Assembly: GCF_012273515.2 (NCBI RefSeq) | Contig: NZ_CP050975.2 | Span: 8,556,001 to 8,620,000 of the forward strand | Source of the DNA: Streptomyces sp. RPA4-2 | GTDB lineage: Bacteria > Actinomycetota > Actinomycetes > Streptomycetales > Streptomycetaceae | Length of the DNA stretch: 64,000 bases | Direction of reading: 5' to 3' | In this document: one piece after another, positions 44,907-53,219 of the stretch | Position numbering within the stretch: the stretch's first letter is position 1 | How the letters are laid out: each line of letters opens with the position of its first letter | Notes under the pieces: generated by a model | What the model was told of the DNA's origin: nothing | The model's input: the letters and a program-made list of their open reading frames with translations, nothing else | The model's database searches: none | Position numbers and translations under genes: made by a program

Positions 44907-45650
44907 TCAGATGCCGGGACCGGACACGTAGGTGAATCCGCCGCTGGCGGTGGCGCTACCGCCCTCGGTGGTCACGACGACATCGACGGAACCTACGGCG
45001 CCCGGCGGTGTGACGGCCACCAGCGTGGCGTTGTTCAGCACTGCGAAGGACGCAGTGGTACCGCCGAAGGTGACGGCCGTGGTGGACGCCAGGCCGGTGC
45101 CATTGACGGTCACCGAGGTACCGCCGGACGTTGGCCCCGAGGCGGGTGTGAGCGAGACCAGCGTCGGCGCGTCGACGTAGGCGTAGGTGAGCGGAGCGGT
45201 CGTGCCCCCGGTGGTGGTGACGGTGACGTCGACCGAGCCGCTGGAACTGCCGGCCGGAACGACCACCGACAGCTGGCTGTCCGAGACGACCGTCGGCGTC
45301 GCGCTGTTGGAGCCGAAGGACACGGCGGTGGCCGTGGAGAGTCCGTAGCCGTTGATGGTGACCGTGTTGCCGCCCGCGGTCGGACCGGAGCCCGGGCCCA
45401 CAGACACCGCGATCGGCGGGCTGATGTAAAAAAGGGAGAGCGAGTTGCTCGTCCCTCCCGCGGTCGTCACGTTGACGTCGACGACGCCGCAGCCCGCGGG
45501 GTCGATGACGGTGATCGAGATCGGCGTGTTCGCGGTGATCGTGGCCGTCCGGGACCCGAAGTGGACGGCGGTGGCACCGGACAGGTTCACGCCGGTGATG
45601 GTGACGGTTGTTCCGCCGCTGGTGGAGCCTTGGTTGGGACTGATGGGCGT
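44907..45650 (-). CDS. IPT/TIG repeat protein (three repeats), apparent ACG start
   Basis: A 247-residue protein with three IPT/TIG repeats (PISPNQGSTSGGTTVTITGV, PGSGPTAGGNTVTINGYG, PASGPTSGGTSVTVNGTG). Homologues begin with MPISPNQG. Here that position is ACG CCC ATC, preceded by a consensus Shine-Dalgarno AGGAGG with an eight-base spacer. The first regular start codon (GTG) lies inside repeat one and would delete its N-terminal strands. So the gene either uses the rare ACG start or has lost its ATG by one transition. It is the upstream partner of the four-repeat gene. Confidence 0.75.
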   Translation of the reverse strand, partial: TPISPNQGSTSGGTTVTITGVNLSGATAVHFGSRTATITANTPISITVIDPAGCGVVDVNVTTAGGTSNSLSLFYISPPIAVSVGPGSGPTAGGNTVTINGYGLSTATAVSFGSNSATPTVVSDSQLSVVVPAGSSSGSVDVTVTTTGGTTAPLTYAYVDAPTLVSLTPASGPTSGGTSVTVNGTGLASTTAVTFGGTTASFAVLNNATLVAVTPPGAVGSVDVVVTTEGGSATASGGFTYVSGPGI

Positions 45651-45658
45651 GAGGGGTT

Positions 45659-45664
45659 CCTCCT
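45659..45664 (-). promoter_or_regulatory. Consensus ribosome binding site that points to an ACG start
   Basis: AGGAGG on the minus strand, eight bases before ACG at 45650. No ATG, GTG or TTG is correctly spaced and in frame, so this site decides the start of the three-repeat TIG gene. Confidence 0.7.
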
Positions 45665-45978
45665 CACTCGGAAGTCTTCTCCGAGCAGCGACTGGGTGTC
45701 CCGATCCGCGGACGTCCCGAACCGGCCCAGGCCAACACTTCCGGCCGCCGGCGTAGGGGGATGTGCGGAGGCCCGTCCGGACGGGATGAGTTCAGTCCCG
45801 GGAGAGAGGCTTGTCCGCGGCGACTCAATGGACCATCGCCCATTGATGCAGACACCTGAAGTAACCCATCAGGGCGATCGCCCCGCCAAGGGAATTGACA
45901 CGGTATCAACCGTTTGGCGGAGCGCGCTTGACGTGCGAGACGGCGCGTTCCGGTGGTACATGGTCACCTGTCGGGCCA

Positions 45979-46152
45979 TCACAACCGCGGAGGGTTCCAC
46001 GACGTGCGCACCACCCGCACTGGTGTGCGGGCATAGGCGGTGTAGAGCGGGGCAACGGCGACGTCGACTCCGAAGGCGGGCCGGATGCCGACGGCCGCGG
46101 CGGTCTTGGCGACCGCACGGCCCTCAGCGACGGTGTTGCGGTTGGTCAGCGT
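45979..46152 (-). pseudogene. Fragment of an unidentified gene
   Basis: The minus-strand frame reads TLTNRNTVAEGRAVAKTAAA then VGIRPAFGVDVAVAPLYTAY and stops at 45979. The sequence has well-ordered hydrophobic and polar spacing unlike shadow frames, but an in-frame TGA lies just upstream (near 46153) and no start is found. Probably the C-terminal remnant of a protein I do not recognise. Confidence 0.35.
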
Positions 46153-46624
46153 GGGCGCGCTTCATCCCACGCGCGGCCGCTGCCTGGTGGCGCCCTGCCA
46201 TCGTTCTCGGAACATCGAACATGCTCCCCGGTGCACGGCGCCCAGACCCTTGAACAGGGACGAGGAACGCGTCAACCATGCCCGGGGCCGGTGCGGTCCA
46301 GGCAGCGCGTCAGCTCGCCTGCGGTGCCCGGCGTCAGCTGCTGGGTGGCGCTGAACTTCCGCACGTCCGCAGTCGGCCGCTCCAGCTCACGTACGGCGGC
46401 GTGAACGTCGTACGTCCGCAGTACAGGCTTACGGAACCGGTCCCCGGACCAGACGTCCCGGACCCAGTACTGCGGCCTGCGAACCGGGCTCGTGCAGTCG
46501 TACCACTGCCTCAAGCTGTTCGACGAACACGCCGCTCTCCCCGTCGAACTCGGCGCCGCAGCCTGGTGCGTCGGACGCCTGAGGTGTCATCCGGTCAGAA
46601 CGTCAACGGTGTGTGCCCTGCTGC
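46153..46624. other. Intergenic stretch with no supported gene
   Basis: Short overlapping frames only, none with a recognisable domain or binding site. Confidence 0.4.
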
Positions 46625-47023
46625 TCAGGCTTTCCCTTTTTCGGTATGGCAGTCGTACTCCGTGCCGTTGTCGGTCTGGCAGGACGTGAGGACGACTGTG
46701 GTGCCTTCGCTGATGTTCAGGTTGTAGGTGACGGGGCCGTAGACGGAGGACTGGCCCGGATAGCGCACTCCGTTGACGTACGCGGCGACGCCCTTACCGT
46801 CCGACACCAGGTCGTTGATCGTGAGGTATTCGCCCAACGCCTCGAACTTGACCGAGTCGACGTGATGGCCATCCGCCTCGTGGTAGATGTAGCACGACCG
46901 GCCGCCTGCGTCGCCGTCGTCGTTGAAGCAGAAGGCTTCCATCGCGGAGGCGCTTGTCTGGGTGAGGCCGAAGCACGCCGCCAAGGCGGCCAGCACGACT
47001 ACAAGACGTCCAAACTTTCGCAT
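46625..47023 (-). CDS. Small secreted protein with conserved cysteines
   Basis: A 132-residue exported protein starting MRKFGRLVVVLAALAACFGL, with signal cleavage near ASA-M. The mature part has Cys residues at AFCFNDD, RSCYIYH, TSCQTD and YDCHTEK, likely two disulfides, and a beta-rich pattern (GEYLTINDLVSDGKGVAAYV, YNLNISEGTTVVLTSC). This looks like a compact crystallin-like or protease-inhibitor-like fold. GGGGAG lies before the ATG. I do not recognise a named family; an extracellular role is the only safe statement. Confidence 0.75.
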   Translation of the reverse strand: MRKFGRLVVVLAALAACFGLTQTSASAMEAFCFNDDGDAGGRSCYIYHEADGHHVDSVKFEALGEYLTINDLVSDGKGVAAYVNGVRYPGQSSVYGPVTYNLNISEGTTVVLTSCQTDNGTEYDCHTEKGKA

Positions 47024-47490
47024 GCCATCTCCCCTGCACATAGATGAACTTGACGTGAACATTGAGTGCCGTTGATTTTTAGCACGCGGGGGGAAGCTCT
47101 CGATCTTTCGAAACCTTCTCGTGACCAAGACGCTCGCCCCTTTGCGGCACCACGGCAATGCCGCATACGCGTCTCAGCGCACGTCCCCGCATCCCGGCGC
47201 GCGGCCCACCTGACCGAACGCACCGTGGCACACCACCTGGGGGCGTGTGGCTGGTCCGGTGTAGCCGCCGACATCGGCGTCGACGGTTTCCGCGTGCTGG
47301 ATCCTCTGCCATGCCGAGCGGCGGCCTGCACGGTATGGAGAGGCGCCGCGTTTCGCGACAACACCCCCGACGCCCCGGCTCTTTGCGCAGTGGATGTGTC
47401 CCGTGCTGGACGCGTGGCTTTGAGCCGGGTCAGCGCGGGACTCCGTGTTCCGCCGAAGCTGGCGTTCGTGGCGGAAGATTTCAAGTCCAG
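47024..47490. other. Intergenic stretch with no supported gene
   Basis: The stretch holds the promoter region of the small secreted protein gene and sequence up to the IS3 left end. The plus-strand frame from 47066 has no domain. Confidence 0.4.
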
Positions 47491-47506
47491 TGAGACGGTC
47501 GTGAGG

Positions 47507-48123
47507 TTATGAGATTTGTGGTGCGGGTTCCCTGCGCTTGGCCGGGTCGTTGATCCATGCCTGCTGGGGTATCCGGGGTGGTCGGGGGCGGCGGCCGAAG
47601 CGTTCGGGGTGGCGGGCGTATGCCTCGGCGAGGGTGACGGCCCGCTGGTCGCGGACCTCCTCGGCGGTGCCGAAGTGCACGCTGGCCGGTGTGTGCCAGC
47701 CGATGCTCGAGTGCCGGTGCTCGTGGTTGTAGTACGCGATGAACGCGTCGAACCAGTCGCGGGCGTGGGCGAGCGAGTCGAACCGTTCTGGGTAGTCGGA
47801 CATGTACTTCGTGGTCTTGAACTGGGCCTCGCTGTAGGGGTTGTCGTTGGAGGTCTTCGGCCGCGAGTGCGACCGGGTGACGCCGAGGTCGATCAGCAAC
47901 TGCGAGACCTTCTTCGAGGTCATCGAGGTGTCGCGGTCCGCGTGCACGGTCTGGGGCACGATGCCGTTGCGGGCGATGGTCTCGCGGATCAACTCCTCGG
48001 CCCGCGCTGCTGATTCGGCCCGCTCGACGGTATGGCCGACGATGTAGCGGCTGAAGATGTCGAGGATGACGTAGGCGTGATACCAGACGCCCTTGACCGG
48101 TCCGGCCGCCTTGGTGATGTCCC
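47507..48123 (-). pseudogene. IS3-family transposase orfB, 3' part
   Basis: The C-terminal two-thirds of the integrase-type transposase: DITKAAGPVKGVWYHAYVIL (Asp is the first DDE residue), then HADRDTSMTSKKVSQLLIDL with the second Asp, and the NDNPYSEAQFKTTKY region with Glu. The Integrase_3-type end YNHEHRHSSIGWHTP and the terminal basic segment are present. The frame is broken before DITK by the group II intron, so no full protein can be made. The open frame upstream (to 48361) is intron sequence. Confidence 0.85.
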
Positions 48124-48703
48124 TTGTGTCCTGAACGTGAAAGGAAGCGTTGGTAGGCAGCTTCAAGTAAGCGGTGCTGTACGGATGATGAAGGTTTTGG
48201 CCCTTCGAAGCCGCCCTGCGGGGGGAGGCTTCAAACCACCTCATGCTGCGTTGGTTAATGACCGTCGTGGTGAGCGATGAGGAAAAGGCATCGGAAGAGA
48301 TGTCAGGTGGGGGCCGGGAAGACGAACGCAAGTGAATCGCTGCTGACGTGTCGTAACACAATCAGACGACGTCGAAACCGGGGTATGGGATAGATCTCGG
48401 GATGAGCCTGACGGGAGCCCGTCTATTGGTCAGGTGGCGTCCGGCATATAGGCGACGTGAGCCCGGTCTGCGGCATCCGTATGGAACAGGAGAAGGCAGA
48501 GCCCGGTACTGCCCGCCGGATGGTGGGCGAGAGGGAGGACTCCGAGCAGCAGAAACTGCCAGGAGCTGAGTACCGACTCGGGCCCTGCTGGCGGACCGTC
48601 TCGTAGTAGTGCTGAAACCCCTGTAATCGGGGTGGAGCGAAGGGGGCGGGTCGCTCGTGACTGAGTTGATCGCATCAACCGGAAGTCTTCCGGGAGGAAT
48701 TCG

Positions 48704-49963
48704 GTGGGCCAGTTGAAGTCGAAGACCAAGCCGTTTGAAATCTCCAAGTGGGAAGTCAAGGAAGCGTGGGAGGAAGTCAGGGCAAACAAAGGGGCGCCTG
48801 GAGTGGATCAGCAAAGTGTCGAGGACTTCGAGAAGGACCTGAGTGGGAACCTCTACAAGGTCTGGAACCGAATGTCTTCGGGCTCTTACTTCCCTCCTCC
48901 GGTGCGTGCGGTGGAGATTCCCAAGACGCACGGAAGCGGCTTGAGAATGCTTGGCATTCCTGCTGTTTCTGATCGTGTGGCGCAGACCGTCGTGGCCCGG
49001 CATCTCATGCGGCGGGTGGATCCAGTATTCCATCCGGACAGCTACGGATATCGGCCTGGCCGGTCGGCCCTGGATGCCGTGGAGAAGTGCCGGGAGCGCT
49101 GCTGGAAACGGGGCTGGGTCGTCGAATTCGACATCGCCCGGTTCTTCGACAGCGTGCCCTGGGACCTCTTGGTCAAGGCCGTGGAAGCTCACACCGACGC
49201 CGTCTGGGTGAAGTTGTACGTGCGCAGGTGGCTCGCCGCCCCGCTCGTCATGCCCGACGGTTCCCTGCGGCACCGGGAGCGTGGGACCCCGCAAGGGGCC
49301 CCGGTTTCTCCCGTTTTGGCGAATCTGTTCCTGCACTACGCGTTCGACACATGGATGGACCGGGAGTTCCCCGCCGTCCAGTTCGAGCGGTATGCCGATG
49401 ACGCGGTCATGCACTGCGTCACGGAACGTCAGGCCCGCGAGGTCCTGGACGCGCTCCGGAACAGGATGGTCAAGGTCGGGTTGGAGTTGCACCCGGACAA
49501 GACCCGGATCGTGTACTGCAAGGACGACAAGCGCCGAGGCTCGTACGAGCACGAGGCGTTCACGTTCCTGGGCTATACCTTCCGCGCCAGAAAGGGCCGC
49601 GACCGACAGGGTGCTCAGTTCCTGTCGTTCACGCCGGCCGTCAGCAAGGAAGCCCTGAAACGGATGGGGTGGGAGGTGCGGTCATGGCGACTGCACACCC
49701 GTTCCGACCTGTCCTTCGTGCAGCTCGCCCGCAGGGTCAATCCTGTGGTGGCGGGTTGGGTCAACTACTACGGCCGCTTCCGGCCGTGGGAGCTGAACCC
49801 GGTCTTGAGGCGCATCAACGCCTATCTGGTGCGTTGGATCCGACGGAAATATGAACGGTTGGCGCCGAAGCGCAAGGCCATCGCGAAGTTCCAGGAGATC
49901 GCGAAGCGATATCCCAGCATGTTCGCGCACTGGCGAGTGACGATGGCGCTCTGGATGGTCTGA
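48704..49963 (+). CDS. ltrA: Group II intron reverse transcriptase/maturase
   Basis: A 419-residue intron-encoded protein. It has reverse transcriptase blocks 0-7 (KGAPGVDQQSVEDFEKDL, VEIPKTHGSGLRMLGIPAVS, DSYGYRPGRSALDAVEKC, FDIARFFDSV, GTPQGAPVSPVLANLFLHYA), the catalytic YADD in FERYADDAVMH, and the maturase domain X (LVRWIRRKYERL). It ends without an HNH endonuclease domain, placing it among En-minus bacterial introns, which rely on single-stranded or replication-fork targets. It supports splicing of the intron and its reverse splicing into DNA. All motifs are intact, so it is probably active. Confidence 0.92.
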   Translation: MGQLKSKTKPFEISKWEVKEAWEEVRANKGAPGVDQQSVEDFEKDLSGNLYKVWNRMSSGSYFPPPVRAVEIPKTHGSGLRMLGIPAVSDRVAQTVVARHLMRRVDPVFHPDSYGYRPGRSALDAVEKCRERCWKRGWVVEFDIARFFDSVPWDLLVKAVEAHTDAVWVKLYVRRWLAAPLVMPDGSLRHRERGTPQGAPVSPVLANLFLHYAFDTWMDREFPAVQFERYADDAVMHCVTERQAREVLDALRNRMVKVGLELHPDKTRIVYCKDDKRRGSYEHEAFTFLGYTFRARKGRDRQGAQFLSFTPAVSKEALKRMGWEVRSWRLHTRSDLSFVQLARRVNPVVAGWVNYYGRFRPWELNPVLRRINAYLVRWIRRKYERLAPKRKAIAKFQEIAKRYPSMFAHWRVTMALWMV

Positions 49964-49978
49964 TGATCAGGGCGACAA

Positions 49979-50049
49979 GAGCCGTGTAACGGGCGACTGT
50001 TACGCACGGTTCTGTGAGGGCCGGGAGGTGAGATTCCTCCCGGCTACTC
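49979..50049 (+). ncRNA. Group II intron domains V and VI
   Basis: Domain V (49979-50012) folds GAGCCGTG with CACGGTTC and contains the catalytic AGC triad. Domain VI (50016-50049) pairs GAGGGCCGGGAGG with CCTCCCGGCT-CTC, leaving A50046 unpaired as the branch point. Confidence 0.85.
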
Positions 50050-50052
50050 GGC

Positions 50053-50400
50053 AGGTGAACACCTGCGAGGGCCCGGTGGCGACCCGGTACATCGTGGAGA
50101 CGGAGCAGTGGTAGCGCCCGGCATCCAGCTCGCGGGCCCAGATCTGGGCGGGCGGCAACTCGGCGTACTCGACGCTGTTCATCAGGTCCAGGACCGCAGC
50201 CCGCTCCTCGGCCGTCAGAGCCGAGGGCTGGACCTGCCGCTTGCGGGGTCCGCGCGGCGGCGCCGGACGCAGCCGACGGTAGTGGGTGGCTCTGGAGCGG
50301 CCGGTCAGCCGGCAGGCGGCCGTGATATCGAGCTCGTCCTCGATGCCGGTGAACGCGTCGTCGGCCACCGGGTCGACGGCAGCGTTCAGTCCGCGCCCTC
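50053..50400 (-). pseudogene. IS3-family transposase orfB, 5' part
   Basis: The N-terminal region (DELDITAACRLTGRSRATHY, LTAEERAAVLDLMNSVEYAE, CSVSTMYRV) followed directly by ATGPSQVFT, which normally lies about 30 residues further on. A small internal deletion therefore preceded or accompanied the intron. The frame then runs into intron sequence. Confidence 0.8.
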
Positions 50401-50769
50401 GGAGATCATTTCCAAGAGCGCGGAAGCTTTTCCCATGACCTCCAACGCGGCCTTGTTCCAGGCCAGTTCCTTCTCCAGACGCTCCACCTGGCGGCGCAGC
50501 TTCTCGTTCTCCGCCACGGCAGCAGATTTCTTCGGCCTCGCCAGGCCGGTGCGCTGGTCGACCAGCTTCTCCAGGGCCCCGGCATCCCGCGCGGCCCGCC
50601 ACTCCTTGACATGGGAGTGGTACAGCCGCTCGCGGCGCAGGACCGCGCCCTTCTCGTTCTTGGGCGCGGCCTCGTACTCGGCCACGATCCGCAGCTTGTA
50701 CTCGGGACTGAAAGTGCGGCGCTTCGGCCGGGGAGCCGGATCGGATCCGGCGGGCTTGGTGCTGGTCAT
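50386..50769 (-). CDS. IS3-family transposase orfA
   Basis: A 127-residue protein. The helix-turn-helix (RRTFSPEYKLRIVAEYEAAP...RERLYHSHVKEWRAARD) is followed by a leucine-zipper-like coiled coil (AVAENEKLRRQVERLEKELA). It ends in the orfB overlap, where -1 frameshifting would make the full transposase. orfA is intact although orfB is broken. Confidence 0.85.
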   Translation of the reverse strand: MTSTKPAGSDPAPRPKRRTFSPEYKLRIVAEYEAAPKNEKGAVLRRERLYHSHVKEWRAARDAGALEKLVDQRTGLARPKKSAAVAENEKLRRQVERLEKELAWNKAALEVMGKASALLEMISEGAD

Positions 50770-50828
50770 GAGGGGGTGGTTCTCCTGTCATGCCCTCTCA
50801 GGCTAACCCGACGAAGCGGGTCGTCTCA

Positions 50829-52213
50829 CCCAAGGCTGACAGAGAGGGAAGCGCCCGGCCGTGGCCGCCAGTCCGAGGGCTTGGTCGACTTTGTCGTTGC
50901 CCAGGACGGTGGCCAGCTCGAACGCGCGGGCCATCTTGGCGCGGATGCGGGTGGCGCCGGCGGGTCCGGCTTCCTTGAGCCAGCGCCCGGCTCCAGGGCC
51001 GATGCCCACGAACGCGATCTCCGCTTCTGAGCGGGGCCGCAGCCTCGGCTGGTGGATGCTGCGGCCGTCGGGATGGTCGGGGTAGTGCTCGTCGATGATC
51101 TGCGGAACACCCGGGGTGGAAAGCTGGTGGCGCCAAATCTCCGAGAGATCACCGGAGTCGGTGCGGGCGGTGATGGAGAGTTCTTCGCCGACCACCCGGC
51201 ACCACACCCTGGCGCCGGTATAGCCCGGCGGGGTCGAGTAGCGCACCGAGTTGAAGCTGATCGTGCGGTCCGAGCCGACCAGCCTCTCCTCGCCCAGCGC
51301 GAGCGCGAGCGGCTCGATGGGCAGGACATGCAGCGTGGTGCGTTCGACGTCCAGACGGTCCGCGGTCTGCCCGGTCGCCCGGTGACGACGCGAGTTCACC
51401 GCATCGCACCAGGTCAGGCAGGCATCGGCGAGCTCGGCGAACGAGTCGTAGGCGGCCAGCAGGTTCGCGCTGGTGGGCACCAGGTCGGCCTTCGCGATAC
51501 GGACCGTGGCCTCCGCACCGCCCTTCGATTCCGGGTCGTAGGGCACGCAACTGACCACCTGGCAGCCGTAATGCCGGCCCGGGGCGACCATCTGCGGATG
51601 CCGCACAGGGATCCCGGCGATGTGCTCGACGGTCACCGTCTCCGCATTGTCGGTCCGCACATACGTCGGCGCCCCGCCGATCCGCCGCAACGTGGTGTCC
51701 AGGCAGGCCACCAGCGTGCCCAACGTGCAGTCCCAGACCGGGATCACGACCCGGAACCGCGACCAGGACAGCCATGGCAGAACAGCCAGGTCCGACGCCC
51801 CGCGATCCGCGGACCCTCGCTCCAGTCGAACTGCAGCCACCGGCCCGGCTCGGGAATCCACGGCCGGTACGTCCGGCGCTTGCCCTCCTTCCACGCCAGT
51901 TCGCCGCGTTCACCGCCCGTCTCGTCGAGCGCGCGCTGCCCCGGTAGCCCATCTTCACGAGCTTCTCGTGGACCACATCAGCGCGGATCGTCGCCTTCGA
52001 CTGCTCGACCCACTCCTCGACCTTCTCCAGGAACGCGTCGATCATCTTCGGCCGCGGCTCTCGCTCATAGGGATTGCGCCCGCCGTTGCGGGCCTCGACA
52101 TACCGCTTGACCGTCTTCGGGTCGTGCCCCGTCAAGGTCGCCGCCGACCAGACCGTCCCGGTCAGGTCGTACGCCTCAAGGATTTCCATAATCTCCGTGT
52201 CAGACTTCGTCAC
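50829..52213 (-). pseudogene. IS21-family transposase istA, frameshifted and truncated
   Basis: From GTG 52213 the frame reads TKSDTEIMEILEAYDLTGTV, DPKTVKRYVEARNGGRNPYE and IRADVVHEKLVKMGYRGSAR (the IstA helix-turn-helix part), then breaks near 51900. A second frame carries the rve core (LSWSRFRVVIPVWDCTLGTL, RTDNAETVTVEHIAGIPVRH, YDPESKGGAEATVRIAKADL) and the C-terminal helices up to LGLAATAGRF. There the IS3 right end cuts it. No istB follows. The element is dead. Confidence 0.8.
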
Positions 52214-52313
52214 AGGACCTCTCCGGCCGGTAGCTGATGCGTGCAAACACCAGCAAACGGGCGGAGGGGTCTCCTCCAGTTAAGGAAGTGATCAGGAACA
52301 CCACTGGTCAGAC

Positions 52314-52380
52314 GGCCATCCACCTGGAATTCCGGTGGCCATCAGCCTGGACTCGGCTGGCCGCACACCTGGACTTTGCC
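52314..52380 (+). repeat. Three tandem IS21-type terminal repeats
   Basis: GGCCATCCACCTGGA (52314), GGCCATCAGCCTGGA (52337) and GGCCGCACACCTGGA (52359) recur every 22-23 bases upstream of the istA start. IS21-family ends commonly carry such multiple transposase-binding repeats. Confidence 0.65.
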
Positions 52381-52510
52381 ACGGCCGCCGTCACCCCCTC
52401 TACGACCCGTGCACCGTTTCGCGGGAGAGCGCCCTTGTGGCAGCCTGAGACGCGGTCGGCCGTACCGCGATGTCTTGGGGAAGGCGCGGCGGTCGGCGAC
52501 GGGGGTGGTC

Positions 52511-53116
52511 ATGACGGTGCTCATCGGTCTGCTCGGAGCTGTTTTCGGCGGTCTCGCCGGGGCGGCGGCGGGGTTTCTGACGAACCGCGCCAACATGCTC
52601 ATGCAACTGCGCCATTCCTACGACCTCTCAGTACGTGATCGCCGTCTTGAGCACTACGCGACGCTGTTCCATCTCACGGAGCGCGTCCCACGGAGGTGGC
52701 GCTCGGGAGAGGAACCGGACCGAGCGCAGCTCCTGGCGTTCGCGAGGACATTTCACGACTGGTATTTCAGCGAGAAGGCGGGGGGCATGTTCCTGACGCC
52801 TGCCGCCAAGACGTGCTATTTGGCGCTCCAGGATGCTTTGATCGCCGCCGCATCCCAGAACTCGCACGGCGAGCCCACTCGCCCGTCCCTCGCCGAGGAG
52901 GAGTCGCGGATGATCCGGCATCTAGCCAGCGAGCTACGTCACCAGCTCGCCGAGGACGTGGGCACGGCTCACCCGTCGCACCTGCGGTGGGAGCGCGTCG
53001 ATCCGACCATCGAGGACCCCCGTGTCGCCCCGCCCACCCCGCGGGGCACGCATCGCTTCCGTCTCCCGCGCTACGTGTCTGGAGGGCGGACGACCGGAGG
53101 CCCGGGGCGTCGGTAG
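52511..53116 (+). CDS. Membrane-anchored hypothetical protein
   Basis: A 201-residue protein. One N-terminal membrane helix (LIGLLGAVFGGLAGAAAGFL) is followed by a helical cytosolic part (RRLEHYATLFHLTERVPRRW, EEPDRAQLLAFARTFHDWYF, LAEEESRMIRHLASELRHQL) and a basic tail (HRFRLPRYVSGG). Single-helix proteins with this kind of charged helical body are common near phage-defence and stress genes, but no named family is recognised. It is convergent with the metallophosphoesterase gene 104 bases away. It sits just outside the IS21 end. Confidence 0.65.
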   Translation: MTVLIGLLGAVFGGLAGAAAGFLTNRANMLMQLRHSYDLSVRDRRLEHYATLFHLTERVPRRWRSGEEPDRAQLLAFARTFHDWYFSEKAGGMFLTPAAKTCYLALQDALIAAASQNSHGEPTRPSLAEEESRMIRHLASELRHQLAEDVGTAHPSHLRWERVDPTIEDPRVAPPTPRGTHRFRLPRYVSGGRTTGGPGRR

Positions 53117-53219
53117 CGCATTCTTGGACCTCGACAGTCCAGACGTCGCCGTCCGTCAAATAGTGGCAGGGGCGGTCGCCGACTGCCCGGACCGGTGAGG
53201 TTCCGCCCCTGTCCTTCCC

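Larger units (their letters stand above)
48124..50052 (+). mobile_element. Group II intron, antisense to the IS3 transposase
   Basis: The boundaries are inferred from where orfB breaks off and resumes. Joining 48123 to 50053 restores SQVFT-W-DITK in the transposase frame, with the insertion falling within the Trp codon before the first catalytic Asp. A maturase gene lies inside, and domains V and VI follow it at 49979-50049. The bulged A at 50046 is seven bases from the inferred 3' end, as expected for a branch point. The exact 5' end (TTGTG or GTGTC near 48124-48126) is uncertain by a few bases. The intron is transcribed opposite to orfB, so splicing cannot rescue the transposase message. 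Confidence 0.8.
47491..50828. mobile_element. IS3-family element split by a group II intron
   Basis: Terminal inverted repeats TGAGACGGTC (47491-47500) and, reading inward from 50828, TGAGACGACC (8 of 10 identical). Between them on the minus strand are orfA and the two halves of orfB, separated by about 1.93 kb of intron. No matching target duplication is seen (CAG on the left, CCC on the right), consistent with later deletion. The right end abuts a truncated IS21 istA gene. Confidence 0.75.

Noticed and set aside
47066..47512. Plus-strand frame containing a LuxR-like phrase (LTERTVAHHL)
   Set aside because: Only a few residues match, with no helix-turn-helix context before or after.
48362..49552. 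396-codon minus-strand frame opposite the maturase gene
   Set aside because: Opposite a clear reverse transcriptase and inside the intron; no recognisable features.
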